64,000 bases of DNA from Capnocytophaga sputigena (GCF_900446695.1 NZ_UAVP01000003.1:434001-498000); one strand, 5' to 3'. Shown: positions 26,351-36,383, counted from the first letter of the stretch. Program-made: numbers and translations. The notes: generated by a model not told the origin, from the letters alone.

Positions 26351-26379
26351 TTAGCAAATTAGAGAATTTGCAAATTAGA
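26350..26379. repeat. AT-rich TTAGCAAATT repeat tract
   Basis: AATTAGCAAATTAGAGAATTTGCAAATTAG-type sequence with internal symmetry directly after the transketolase stop. Similar tracts occur at 7044-7093, 25391-25416 and 56027-56080. Confidence 0.5.
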
Positions 26380-26388
26380 AAAAACATT

Positions 26389-26430
26389 AAACTTTGGCAA
26401 AGCCCTAGATGGTCTTTGACAAAGTTTTTT
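26389..26430 (+). terminator. Terminator formed by two CTTTGNCAAAG palindromes
   Basis: AAACTTTGGCAAAG (26389-26402) faces CTTTGACAAAGTTT (26414-26427) with one mismatch and an 11-nt loop. A run of T (26425-26430) follows on the plus strand. It lies 38 bp after the transketolase stop and just before the next gene. Confidence 0.75.
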
Positions 26431-26445
26431 ATCATTAAAGAAACT

Positions 26446-27207
26446 ATGTACAAAATTGCTACTTGGAACGTTGAACGTCCTAAAAAAGGAACTCAAAAAA
26501 CAGCTCTTGCCATAGTAAAAATTGAAGAACTCAACGCTGATGTTTTAGTACTCACAGAAAATGCTACTAGTATATCATTAACTGAATTATATCCGTTTTC
26601 TGTACATTCCTTATCTTATGAAAGAACTCCTGAAGAACATTGGGTTTCTATCTTCTCTAAATGGCAAATCACTGAACAAATACAAACTTTCGACAACTAC
26701 CGAACAGCTTGTGCTGTAATAAAATCACCTTTTGGAGATATTACTGTTTTTGGGACAATTATTCCTTACCATCAGGCAGGAGTATCGGGAATTAAATATG
26801 GGAATTTAGGGTATAAACAATGGGAATATCACGAAAAAGACTTGCACCAGCAGGCTAAGGATTGGGAACGTATTACTAAAAAAACACAAAATCCTTTATG
26901 GGTAATGGGAGATTTTAACCAAAGCCGATATAACCATCAAGGATATGGCACTGAAAAAGTAAGGCAACTACTTTCTGATTATCTCAAGAAGCTAAATTTA
27001 ACTTGCGTAACAGAAGGAGACCTTTCCCCTTTTCTACACCCTGATCCTATTAAAAACAAGATAAGGAACAACATAGACCATATTTGTATTTCCAATTCTT
27101 TTATGTTAAAAATGAAAGCATATCAAGTTGGCGCTTGGGATCATTTCAATGAAGAGGGGAAATATATGTCCGACCACAATGGAGTTTTTATCAGTTTTGA
27201 GACTTAA
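26446..27207 (+). CDS. Endonuclease/exonuclease/phosphatase-fold protein
   Basis: A 253-residue cytoplasmic protein with the ordered EEP-superfamily motifs: IATWNVERP at the N-terminus, the metal-binding glutamate in VLVLTENAT, the GDFNQS loop, NNIDHICIS, and the final SDHNGVFI with the catalytic His. Substrate (DNA, RNA or a small phosphoester) cannot be read from sequence. It lacks a signal peptide. The chosen ATG follows the terminator hairpin directly; an upstream extension would include the hairpin. It sits where the second transketolase subunit would be expected, suggesting an insertion or rearrangement. Confidence 0.85.
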   Translation: MYKIATWNVERPKKGTQKTALAIVKIEELNADVLVLTENATSISLTELYPFSVHSLSYERTPEEHWVSIFSKWQITEQIQTFDNYRTACAVIKSPFGDITVFGTIIPYHQAGVSGIKYGNLGYKQWEYHEKDLHQQAKDWERITKKTQNPLWVMGDFNQSRYNHQGYGTEKVRQLLSDYLKKLNLTCVTEGDLSPFLHPDPIKNKIRNNIDHICISNSFMLKMKAYQVGAWDHFNEEGKYMSDHNGVFISFET

Positions 27208-27209
27208 AA

Positions 27210-27240
27210 TTTGTCAGTAAAGATATTTTAATTATTTTTG
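27210..27240 (+). promoter_or_regulatory. Promoter of rnpB
   Basis: TTTG (27210-27213), 19 bp, TATTTTTG (27233-27240). It overlaps the end of the upstream gene's untranslated region and places the transcript start about 27247-27250, exactly at the P1 helix of the RNA. Confidence 0.75.
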
Positions 27241-27248
27241 CATAAGAA

Positions 27249-27551
27249 AAGAGCAAATCAGCTTATCGCTACGCAAGTAGAGGAAAGTCTGGACACCACA
27301 GAGCATCATAGCGGGTAACACCCGTCCGCCGCGAGGCGAGGACAAGTGCAACAGAAAGAATGTATGGGTAATGCCATAGTGAAATCAGGTAAACTCTATG
27401 AGGTGCAACGCCGCGTAAACCAGCGTTTGAGGGTTGCTCGCCCGATGTTGGAGGGTAGGCGGTTAGAGCTAATGAGCAATCATTAACCGAGATAAATGAT
27501 AAGCACTTATCAGCAATGGTAAGTACAGAATCCGGCTTATGATTTGCTCTT
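27249..27551 (+). ncRNA. rnpB: RNase P RNA (bacterial type A)
   Basis: Catalytic RNA of RNase P. The ends form helix P1, AGAGCAAATC (27250-27259) with GATTTGCTCT (27541-27550). The conserved 5' core GAGGAAAGTCTGGACACC and the 3' core ACAGAATCCGGCTTA are present, as are GGGTAAC and GTGCAACAGAAAG elements. The P4 helix pairs AAG(U)CUGGA with UCCGGCUU, keeping the universal bulged U but with one U-G wobble. At about 300 nt the molecule is compact. A T run follows P1 directly. Confidence 0.95.
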
Positions 27552-27568
27552 TTTTTATGGTCTAAAAC

Positions 27569-27604
27569 AAAAGGGCTGCCCCCACTGTGGGGACAGCCCT
27601 TTTT
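27569..27604. terminator. Bidirectional terminator between rnpB and the giant surface-protein gene
   Basis: AAAAGGGCTG-C-CCCCA pairs with TGGGG-A-CAGCCCTTTT with one mismatch; A and T runs flank the stem on both strands. Confidence 0.85.
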
Positions 27605-27620
27605 CATTTATCTATAGTTC

Positions 27621-30600
27621 TTATTTCTTGATATACAACCAACCTACTTTAGATTCTTTGTTGTTATTGTGGTCGTAATATTCAATTACATAATAGTAAG
27701 TACCTTGAGGTAGTTTTTCAGGAGCATTTACAGTTACACGTCCGTTAGAAATACCTCTGAACACGCGGGTTACGTTGTCATAGCCTTCAGTTTCAAAGAC
27801 TTTCACGCCCCAACGGTTATAGATACGCACTACATTGTTAGGATAGCTTTCTATACCACCAATGTGGAAATAGTCGTTTTTGCCATCACCATCTACTGAC
27901 ATACCATTGTATGGTATAATAGTATTGATAACTTCTATCGTAACAGTAGCACTATCACAATTGCCTTGTGGATTACACAATTCATATACAAAAGTATCTG
28001 TACCTGTAAAGCCAGTATTAGGGCGATATTCGATAGAACCATCGAGGTTCACTATCACAGTACCATTGGCAGGGTTTGCTACTACATTAGGTGTTGTTGC
28101 ACCATTTAAAGTATCGTTAGCAAGCACATTCACTACTATTGGTGTATTGAGCGGTGTAGTAGCGCGATCGTCTACTGCTATAGGAGCTATAGTAGGTGTT
28201 GGCGTTGCTGCTGGTACTGTTACTTGTACGGTTGCTGTTGCACAAGCTGTTGGCGTTGCTACGGTACAGATTTGATAAGTGATTGTATAAATACCTGCTG
28301 GGGTATTGTTTGGTACAATTACATTACCATTGGTTGTATCAATACGTGGTGCTACAGAGCCCATAGGGGTGCTTACTTGACTAATTGTTACATTAGATGT
28401 TGTAGCTGATGTAGTTCCGCTAACGGTATCGTTTGTCAATACATTTCCTACTGTTTGTGTTGCTGTTCCTGAATATGTAAACTCATCAGGAGTTGCGTGA
28501 ACGGTAGGTGTTGGCGTTGCTGCTGGTACTGTTACTTGTACGGTTGCTGTTGCACAAGCTGTTGGCGTTGCTACTGTACAGATTTGATAAGTAATTGTAT
28601 AAATACCTGCTGGGGTATTGTTTGGTACAATTACATTACCATTGGTTGTATCAATACGTGGTGCTACAGAGCCCATAGGGGTGCTTACTTGACTAATTGT
28701 TACATTAGATGTTGTAGCTGATGTAGTTCCGCTAACGGTATCGTTTGTCAATACATTTCCTACTGTTTGTGTTGCTGTTCCTGAATATGTAAACTCATCA
28801 GGAGTTGCGTGAACGGTAGGTGTTGGCGTTGCTGCTGGTACTGTTACTTGTACGGTAGCTGTTGCACAAGCTGTTGGCGTTGCTACTGTACAGATTTGAT
28901 AAGTAATTGTATAAATACCTGCTGGGGTATTGTTTGGTACAATTACATTACCATTGGTTGTATCAATACGAGGTACTACAGAGCCCGTAGGGGTGCTTAC
29001 TTGACTAATTGTTACATTAGAGGTTGTAGCCGAAGTCGTTCCGCTAACGGTATCGTTTGTCAATACATTTCCTACTGTTTGTGTTGCTGTTCCTGAATAT
29101 GTAAACTCATCAGGAGTTGCGTGAACGGTAGGTGTTGGCGTTGCTGCTGGTACTGTTACTTGTACGGTTGTTGTTGCACAAGCTGTTGGCGTTGCTACTG
29201 TACAGATTTGATAAGTAATTGTATAAATACCTGCTGGGGTATTGTTTGGTACAATTACATTACCATTGGTTGTATCAATACGAGGTACTACAGAACCGGT
29301 AGGGGTGCTTACTTGACTAATTGTTACATTAGATGTTGTAGCCGAAGTCGTTCCGCTAACGGTATCGTTTGTCAATACATTTCCTACTGTTTGTGTTGCT
29401 GTTCCTGAATATGTAAACTCATCAGGAGTTGCGTGAACGGTAGGTGTTGGCGTTGCTGCTGGTACTGTTACTTGTACGGTAGCTGTTGCACAAGCTGTTG
29501 GCGTTGCTACTGTACAGATTTGATAAGTAATTGTATAAATACCTGCTGGGGTATTGTTTGGTACAATTACATTACCATTGGTTGTATCAATACGAGGTAC
29601 TACAGAACCGGTAGGGGTGCTTACTTGACTAATTGTTACATTAGATGTTGTAGCCGAAGTCGTTCCGCTAACGGTATCGTTTGTCAATACATTTCCTACT
29701 GTTTGTGTTGCTGTTCCTGAATATGTAAACTCATCAGGAGTTGCGTGAACGGTAGGTGTTGGCATTACAATTGGTGATGTTACATTTACTGTTACAGTAG
29801 CTGTATCACAGTTGGTTGTAGGAGTTCCTGTTTGGTCTTTTTCACAAATGCGATAAGTAATTGTGTAAGTACCCGTTGGAGTTCCTGTAGGTATCACTAC
29901 ATTACCCGTTGCAGGGGTAAGGTAAGGAACTACAGTTCCTACTGCAGGAGTTACTACTGCAATCGCTACATTAGCAGTTGTTGCTTGGTTACCATTGAGG
30001 GTATCAGAACCTGATGGTGGGTTGTTCAACACATTACCTACTGTAATGTTTGTTGTACTTACTACTCCTGAGAAAACATCATCATTAGCAATGATTTCAG
30101 GTTGTTTTACTATAGTAAGGGTTGCTGTATCACAAACTACAGGGGTAGTGAGTGTACAAATTCGGTATTCTACATTATTATAAGTACCTGCAGGAGTAGA
30201 AGCAGGAACATTAAGTGTTCCATCACTATTTACTGTCAATTCTGAGATACCACCATTATAAGTAATGGTAAGACTTACATTGGCTGTAGTTACTGAAGTT
30301 ACTCCAGTAGGTGCACCATAAATATCATTATTTAATATGGTAATATTACCACCTGTTTTAGGCAATACTTTGGTGCCATCATTCACTGCATCAAGTGTAA
30401 TTACTTTTACAGTAGCTGTAGCCGTACTACAATTTGTAGGATTTGCTTTCTCACAAATAGTATAGCTAACAGTATAAGTGCCTGCTGCTGTATTAGGTGC
30501 TACAGTAAGAGTACCATCGTTATTCGTCGTGATGCCTGATGGAGCTGTTCCCCAAGTAAGGTTTACATCAGAAGGATTGATAGGTGTTGTACCTTTCAAA

Positions 30601-33600
30601 TCGTTATCGAATACTGATTTAGTAGTGGTACCCCCTGCAAGACCGCCCAAAGTACCTAAATCGTCGTCCTTCGCTTCGAGTTTAGGCGCTACTATCACGG
30701 TAACTGTAGCAGTAGCACAATCTACTGAACTACCTTTGGCACATATTTTATAGGTAATTTGATACTGACCTATAGGAGTGTTGGCAGGTACTTCTACATC
30801 ACCATTTGATTTTACTACAGGCACAGTACCCGCACCTGCTGATGAGATGTTACTGATATCTACAGTGGCTGTAGTAGCTGTTACGCCTCCTACTTTATCA
30901 TTGTTTAGTATATTACCTGTAACGGTAGCGGTAGTAATAGGAGCAAATACTTTGTAAAGATCGTCTTTAGCAACTACATTACATACAGTAACGCTCACAG
31001 TTACATCTGCTTTTTCAGTTTCGCAACCTGAAGGCTGTACCAAACTCACTTTATATATTCCTGATTGTAAAGTAGTAGTATCGGATAAAACGGTTCCTCC
31101 ACTATATACTTTTACCGAACTGGTAGCCATTGAATTGACTCTCAATTTCAAATCCAACACAGTAGCAGGAGCACAGAACTGTTGTGGTGCAACTGTAGGT
31201 GCATTAGGCGCTGGTGTTACAACTACTGTTACAGTTTGAGTTGCTTCACAAGCATTGGTTCTTTTCACTTTCAGCAAATAAGTAATTGTTTGTATTGCTG
31301 TGGTGTTTGTTCCTGTATATTCAAATATAGGATTTTTGATATTTGTTGCCGATAAGTGAGCCAAAGCCCCTGTGGTAACAGCTTCCCAAGTGTAGCTTTC
31401 GTATTCTGGGGCTTGTGAATTGTAAGTAATTTCAGTTTTACCTATTTCGCAAGCAGTTACTGTAGCTACCAATCCAGCAATGGTAGTAGGAGCATTTGCT
31501 TTTACAGCTTTATCATTACATAAACAAGGGTTGAATGTATTTCGGATAGATAAATACAAACGACATAGCTGACTTTGGTCAAGCAATAGCGTTTCAGTTT
31601 GTGTAGTTGTTGCACCTGGTGCTAAGCTCAAGCCACTAATTATAAAATCTTGTACTTTGGTATCAGTACCTTCTTCTATAATTCCATTGTTATTAGCATC
31701 ACTATACAAGCTCACTTTCAAGTCGCCTGAATAAGTCATTGTAGCGGTTGAAGCATTTTCAACGGTATATTGAATAGTAACTTTTTCTTTATTGTTTTGA
31801 ACAACAGAAGAAAGTTTTACATTTTTAATAGTTAAATCAGCTCTATCTAACGGTATCACCACTTCACCGCGGCGGGTAGTAGTTTCTACCGTGATAGAAG
31901 GACAAGGATTTGACGGTCCTAACGGACAAGCAATACCAGCCACCTTATCTGTTGTGTAGTATTGTATTTTTTTAGTCTCTCCACAATCTACAATAGGAGT
32001 ATTGGCTTTTTGTTTAATTTGAATTGTATACTCAAAGTAATCATTGCCTTTCATTCCAGAAGGAATTTTGATACTGAGTTCAGTTTCATCATTTCCCACT
32101 TGTTTTGTAGGTGGTGTAGCAAGAGTAGGTGCTGCAAAATAGGTCGCACTATTATGAGTGTGGCTAAATGAGCCTGTAACATATTCAAATCCTTTAGGAA
32201 TACGAATTACTACCAATCCGTTATCTCCCGTTTGGAAATTATGACTTGGTGATAAATCAACAATTTCGTGTTTACCTTTGAATACAGCATAAGATGAGGA
32301 GCAAGCATTGGCATTGCCTCCTTGAGCTACGATAGAGTTGTTCACCTTATACTTATTAGTATCTACACCTGCAATACCTGCGATAATCACTTTGGTTCTA
32401 TCACCTTCGGCAGGGTCGCCACATAAGTTATTACCTTCTACATCTATATCAAAAGAAGAACCAGCCGTAAATTCACAATCGGGTTGAACATTAAAACTCA
32501 ATCGTAAATTACGTTTATCTACATCTGAAGGTTGAGAAATAGACCCAGGTAAGGTACCTTTAGGCAAGATAGCAGTAATATCATAAGTAATTTTATTACC
32601 TACTTGAGAAACTCTAATAGCAGGAGTAGACGTTTGGGTATATTTATTTCCACTATTAAGAGGGTATTCTACTTCTACATCTGATATAGTAAGACCTGGT
32701 TGTTGTATTACTACTAACTTTGTATCAAAAAGATCACCTTCGTCACCACTATTGATAGTATACTCGTATTTTGTTTTTTGACACATAGAGATAGTACCTA
32801 TCTTATCAGGGTTGTTTTCTCCTGGATTGCTTGTACTTGGTTTAATCTGTTTTAAACTCTTAGCAATCTTCACATTGTAAGTAATCTTTTGATCGTGGCA
32901 AGTTTTGGTGTAACCCTTAGTAGGATTACCATTACAATTCCAACCTGCATAAACATCAAAAGACAAATTATTATTAGTACAATTGGTGATTTGATACTCT
33001 AAACGATATCTTTTTTCAGCATTTTTAGCAATGGTTCCATCATTACCTCCCTCATTTAGGAAGTACATTTTCTCACCTGAAATATTTTGAGCTGTAAAGG
33101 TTCTTACAGCGCTACCTGAGTTATTAAGTTCTACAAGACTTAACACTTTTACCCCTGTTACATCAGGAATTGAGATCCAACCATAAGGAGCATCAGATAC
33201 GCTAGTGTTAGTAATTTTAAAATCAACAGTTTGAGTACGCTGATTAGCTGTAACGTTTTGAGGCGTTTGTGTAAGGAGGTTGATAGCGGGTTTATCAGAA
33301 TACCTGATGGGTTCATAATGAGATTCAGTAGCTATTTTATTACCTCCATTGGCAGCATAATGATAATAGAAATCTTCAAACTCTATATCTGTATATACTA
33401 ATTGATTATCTACACCTGCCTGAGATTCTGTTACAAATGGTTTTGAATCACAAGTAGCTTGTACAAAGGCTCTCATAGTTGCTTCATAACCATTTTCTAC
33501 TGAAAGTTCTCCTGGATGTAAGTATCCTGGACTACCTTTAGGAGGGTTTACATACGTATAGGTTTTATAAGTACCATCATCTGTAACTGTAAAGTTACTC

Positions 33601-36383
33601 AATAACATTTTTACAGCATTGGCTCCTTCTACCCAATTTGTATACTTTCTTCTGTACTCATATTCTACATCTTTTACTATATTATAAGCAGAAGGTATTC
33701 TAAACTTCACGGTTTTTATAAGACGCGCAGGACGAAACTCGTTCATAAAATAATTACCTGAAGTATTAAAACGTCGTGCCAAATAAGCTATATTACTTCC
33801 TATAGGAGTTATATTACAAGATTTTATAGTATAAGCATTGGTTCCTATAAGAGTATAAGTTTCTGCTATATAAAAAACAGGTGTTTGTTTAGCTCCACAG
33901 TGCAATTCATTAGTATGATATCCTTTGTTATTAACATTAGTATCATTGGCATTAGCAAGCATATAGAAGAAAGATTCTCCTGCTGATTGGATATCTTTCA
34001 CCCTATCCCTACTATTGGCTGTATTACTATTATTTACTTGATAGGTAGCTATTACCGTAATTTTTTCATTAGCAGCGATTGTTCCTGAAGGCAAAGCAGA
34101 AGAAAGATTCCAACGGAAATAATTTCCTTGGCTATCAGAAACTGTTGTCAATACTCCTGGATCTGTAGCTTGAAGTGTTACTGCAGGATTTGTACCTATT
34201 TTCACTTCAATTTTTTTAGGTAGAAGCTGAGCTTCTTTAATTACAGCTGCATGATAGTATAGATTGTTACTAGATAAACTTCCTTGTTGTCCTTCCGCAG
34301 TTACCTCTATATCATCGAGATATAACGCTCTTTGGCGTTCAGTTTCTGAAACTTGCGAACGTGTTACACGTGTAGTCATCAAGTAATCTGTCCAACCATA
34401 AGAATTTTCAGCACGTTCAGTTTTTGTGTTGAGCATTCTTGGTCCATTATTACTACAAGCCCCTGGACAAATAGCATTGATCTGTTTTTTATTACATAGT
34501 AATGGTATTTCACAATAAGAACCATCACCATTTTTATCTAAATGAGAAATCTTATATTCTACTTCTACATTCCCTGAAACACAAGGGGTTGTTAAAAGCA
34601 AATCAAAAGTGACATATCCTTTTTCTGTATTTGTAGTTGTATAAGAGAAAGTTCCTCCTGCTGTTACATTAGGCAAGTTTATAGGAGGAGTTGTAGCAGA
34701 TCCATAATCGCTTCCTTTATAAAATTTCACATTCTGCATGCTTACTCCTGCAGGAAGCTTTATTTCATATCTAAAGCGCTTATCATTATTTGTATATGGT
34801 TGACCTTTTAGTCTTTCTAATGTTATATAACTATGATTTCCAAAGATGATATATCCAAATCTTGGAGTATTTTGAGGAAGTTCTACAGGAAATTTAGCCG
34901 AATCTACTACTGACAATATCAAACGTCTGAAAGTGTAATTAGTAAGCACATGTACATCTGATTTTTTATCAGCACCACAAGCATCCTTATATTGAATATT
35001 ACTATGAGGAGAGACACTAAAAGCTCTATCGTCTTGTTGCAAACACTTTACACCTTGATTTTTAACCATATCAAAGCGTATTTTGAGTTTAGCATCTTTA
35101 GGTAGGTCATCTCTAAAACCATCACCATCTATATCTTTAAGTCCTATATCTTTAGTTCCTAAAGTAGTATTAGACAAAGCTGCCAAATCTTTTAAAGGTA
35201 CTTGTCTTTCGTCTATTTCGTTACCATTAGGGGTCATTGAAGTGATAGGGATTTCAGTCCCATCAGTAGCTACAATACGGAAATTAGCAGGTTTATGATT
35301 TCTAAATTTCTTACCTGCAAGATAAGGGGTAATATTTACTTGTATATCATAAGCTGTTGCATTTCCTGAACCATTATTGATATATTGAACTGTAAATGTA
35401 CCTAATTTATCACCGCAAAGTCCATCACCCCATTCAAAATAGGTATGATTACTATCCTCATCCAATACAATTTTAGGAGTACCTGTAATTACATTGATTG
35501 CTCTAGCGGCATCACGAGCTTGGTAGAGTATTGCAGGACTCTCTCCCCAATAGGCTTCGTATACTATCTGGCGGTTAGATTGGCAACCTGTAACTGTATA
35601 TTTTTCAGTAATGGTTATTTCGTCATTTAGTTTAAACCCTGTTGCAGATGTACTACTTACTTTATATAAAGTAGCTCCTGCATTTTTACCTATACCTGTA
35701 ACAGTACCTACTGAAGTAACAGGTGCACCATTATAAGTAAGCTCATTGCCCGTAACACCAGCAGGATATTTTATCGAAAAATAAATATCTTTTACTGCCC
35801 CAGCACCTGTATTTCTGAGGTTAAATGTTTTTACACTCACCCCAGAAGCGTTGTTATGTGTTGGTTCAGAAAGCTGTACCACTATATTAGGAATAGGCAA
35901 TTCATAGGCATTAGATTCCTTTTGATCAGTAGCTGAACCTGCTGTTACCACTACTTTATCTTTAAAGATAGTACCTGGAGCTAAGAGTCCTCCCAATGCA
36001 TTTTTAGTTACTTTCCGTTTAATAGTGAAAGTGATAGGTGCATTACCCGAAATGTTGAAGACGGGAGCATTGATAGGAGAAGAAGAGACGTGTGATATAG
36101 TAGCTGAACCACTTGATTTTTGAAGTGAATTAGCTACATACTCTATCCCTGTAGGCAAAGTAATTTTCACACTTGCTGATGAAGAAGGTAAAGAGGAAAT
36201 AGTTACCGTAAGGGTACCTGCCTCAAAATCCCTATTGGCAAAGTTCACAGGATCTTCTGCTATCACGTGTGAAAGCATTGTTGTTTGTGCTGTAACTTTT
36301 CCTAAAGAACTGAATAGTAAAGTACAGAACAATAACTTAAAAAATACATTTTGCATATTCTTAATCATATAATACTTTTTCAT
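27621..36383 (-). CDS. Giant T9SS-exported surface protein with tandem repeats and gliding-type C-terminal domain
   Basis: A 2920-residue secreted protein. A signal peptide ends near residue 33 (KVTAQ); ATG codons at residues 1, 6 and 10 are all possible starts. Residues about 35-1700 are a series of beta-sandwich DUF11/Ig-like domains. Residues about 1700-2210 hold cadherin-like domains with NILNND and ICxxxxxxxC patterns. Residues about 2211-2730 are five almost identical 104-residue repeats, and one diverged domain follows. The last ~100 residues (DGDGKNDYFHIGGIESYP, RIYNRWGVKVFE, GTYYYVIEY) match the gliding-motility-associated (CHU_C type) sorting domain for type IX secretion. It is probably an adhesin; it is much shorter than SprB and has no sprC/D/F genes beside it. 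Confidence 0.9.
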   Translation of the reverse strand: MKKYYMIKNMQNVFFKLLFCTLLFSSLGKVTAQTTMLSHVIAEDPVNFANRDFEAGTLTVTISSLPSSSASVKITLPTGIEYVANSLQKSSGSATISHVSSSPINAPVFNISGNAPITFTIKRKVTKNALGGLLAPGTIFKDKVVVTAGSATDQKESNAYELPIPNIVVQLSEPTHNNASGVSVKTFNLRNTGAGAVKDIYFSIKYPAGVTGNELTYNGAPVTSVGTVTGIGKNAGATLYKVSSTSATGFKLNDEITITEKYTVTGCQSNRQIVYEAYWGESPAILYQARDAARAINVITGTPKIVLDEDSNHTYFEWGDGLCGDKLGTFTVQYINNGSGNATAYDIQVNITPYLAGKKFRNHKPANFRIVATDGTEIPITSMTPNGNEIDERQVPLKDLAALSNTTLGTKDIGLKDIDGDGFRDDLPKDAKLKIRFDMVKNQGVKCLQQDDRAFSVSPHSNIQYKDACGADKKSDVHVLTNYTFRRLILSVVDSAKFPVELPQNTPRFGYIIFGNHSYITLERLKGQPYTNNDKRFRYEIKLPAGVSMQNVKFYKGSDYGSATTPPINLPNVTAGGTFSYTTTNTEKGYVTFDLLLTTPCVSGNVEVEYKISHLDKNGDGSYCEIPLLCNKKQINAICPGACSNNGPRMLNTKTERAENSYGWTDYLMTTRVTRSQVSETERQRALYLDDIEVTAEGQQGSLSSNNLYYHAAVIKEAQLLPKKIEVKIGTNPAVTLQATDPGVLTTVSDSQGNYFRWNLSSALPSGTIAANEKITVIATYQVNNSNTANSRDRVKDIQSAGESFFYMLANANDTNVNNKGYHTNELHCGAKQTPVFYIAETYTLIGTNAYTIKSCNITPIGSNIAYLARRFNTSGNYFMNEFRPARLIKTVKFRIPSAYNIVKDVEYEYRRKYTNWVEGANAVKMLLSNFTVTDDGTYKTYTYVNPPKGSPGYLHPGELSVENGYEATMRAFVQATCDSKPFVTESQAGVDNQLVYTDIEFEDFYYHYAANGGNKIATESHYEPIRYSDKPAINLLTQTPQNVTANQRTQTVDFKITNTSVSDAPYGWISIPDVTGVKVLSLVELNNSGSAVRTFTAQNISGEKMYFLNEGGNDGTIAKNAEKRYRLEYQITNCTNNNLSFDVYAGWNCNGNPTKGYTKTCHDQKITYNVKIAKSLKQIKPSTSNPGENNPDKIGTISMCQKTKYEYTINSGDEGDLFDTKLVVIQQPGLTISDVEVEYPLNSGNKYTQTSTPAIRVSQVGNKITYDITAILPKGTLPGSISQPSDVDKRNLRLSFNVQPDCEFTAGSSFDIDVEGNNLCGDPAEGDRTKVIIAGIAGVDTNKYKVNNSIVAQGGNANACSSSYAVFKGKHEIVDLSPSHNFQTGDNGLVVIRIPKGFEYVTGSFSHTHNSATYFAAPTLATPPTKQVGNDETELSIKIPSGMKGNDYFEYTIQIKQKANTPIVDCGETKKIQYYTTDKVAGIACPLGPSNPCPSITVETTTRRGEVVIPLDRADLTIKNVKLSSVVQNNKEKVTIQYTVENASTATMTYSGDLKVSLYSDANNNGIIEEGTDTKVQDFIISGLSLAPGATTTQTETLLLDQSQLCRLYLSIRNTFNPCLCNDKAVKANAPTTIAGLVATVTACEIGKTEITYNSQAPEYESYTWEAVTTGALAHLSATNIKNPIFEYTGTNTTAIQTITYLLKVKRTNACEATQTVTVVVTPAPNAPTVAPQQFCAPATVLDLKLRVNSMATSSVKVYSGGTVLSDTTTLQSGIYKVSLVQPSGCETEKADVTVSVTVCNVVAKDDLYKVFAPITTATVTGNILNNDKVGGVTATTATVDISNISSAGAGTVPVVKSNGDVEVPANTPIGQYQITYKICAKGSSVDCATATVTVIVAPKLEAKDDDLGTLGGLAGGTTTKSVFDNDLKGTTPINPSDVNLTWGTAPSGITTNNDGTLTVAPNTAAGTYTVSYTICEKANPTNCSTATATVKVITLDAVNDGTKVLPKTGGNITILNNDIYGAPTGVTSVTTANVSLTITYNGGISELTVNSDGTLNVPASTPAGTYNNVEYRICTLTTPVVCDTATLTIVKQPEIIANDDVFSGVVSTTNITVGNVLNNPPSGSDTLNGNQATTANVAIAVVTPAVGTVVPYLTPATGNVVIPTGTPTGTYTITYRICEKDQTGTPTTNCDTATVTVNVTSPIVMPTPTVHATPDEFTYSGTATQTVGNVLTNDTVSGTTSATTSNVTISQVSTPTGSVVPRIDTTNGNVIVPNNTPAGIYTITYQICTVATPTACATATVQVTVPAATPTPTVHATPDEFTYSGTATQTVGNVLTNDTVSGTTSATTSNVTISQVSTPTGSVVPRIDTTNGNVIVPNNTPAGIYTITYQICTVATPTACATTTVQVTVPAATPTPTVHATPDEFTYSGTATQTVGNVLTNDTVSGTTSATTSNVTISQVSTPTGSVVPRIDTTNGNVIVPNNTPAGIYTITYQICTVATPTACATATVQVTVPAATPTPTVHATPDEFTYSGTATQTVGNVLTNDTVSGTTSATTSNVTISQVSTPMGSVAPRIDTTNGNVIVPNNTPAGIYTITYQICTVATPTACATATVQVTVPAATPTPTVHATPDEFTYSGTATQTVGNVLTNDTVSGTTSATTSNVTISQVSTPMGSVAPRIDTTNGNVIVPNNTPAGIYTITYQICTVATPTACATATVQVTVPAATPTPTIAPIAVDDRATTPLNTPIVVNVLANDTLNGATTPNVVANPANGTVIVNLDGSIEYRPNTGFTGTDTFVYELCNPQGNCDSATVTIEVINTIIPYNGMSVDGDGKNDYFHIGGIESYPNNVVRIYNRWGVKVFETEGYDNVTRVFRGISNGRVTVNAPEKLPQGTYYYVIEYYDHNNNKESKVGWLYIKK
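28192..29751 (-). repeat. Five tandem 312-bp coding repeats
   Basis: Unit boundaries, read from the recurring GTAGGTGTTGG, fall at 28192, 28504, 28816, 29128, 29440 and 29752, an exact 312-bp period. Copies differ at a handful of positions: TGSVVP in the three N-terminal units against MGSVAP in the two C-terminal ones, and TATVQ against TTTVQ. Such identity favours recombination-driven copy-number change. Confidence 0.97.

Noticed and set aside
27269-27607. Minus-strand reading frame of 112 codons
   Set aside because: It lies entirely across the RNase P RNA gene and its terminator; the RNA explains the sequence.
28497-29720. Plus-strand cysteine-rich frames repeated every 312 bp, resembling small secreted peptides
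   Set aside because: They are the complementary strand of the tandem repeats in the giant surface protein and have no promoter or context of their own.
28192-29751. Regular repeats that could suggest a CRISPR array
   Set aside because: The period is 312 bp, there are no unique spacers, and the repeats are in frame within a protein.
27621-36383. Identification of the giant protein as SprB
   Set aside because: SprB is more than twice as long and is followed by sprC/sprD/sprF; only the C-terminal sorting domain type is shared.
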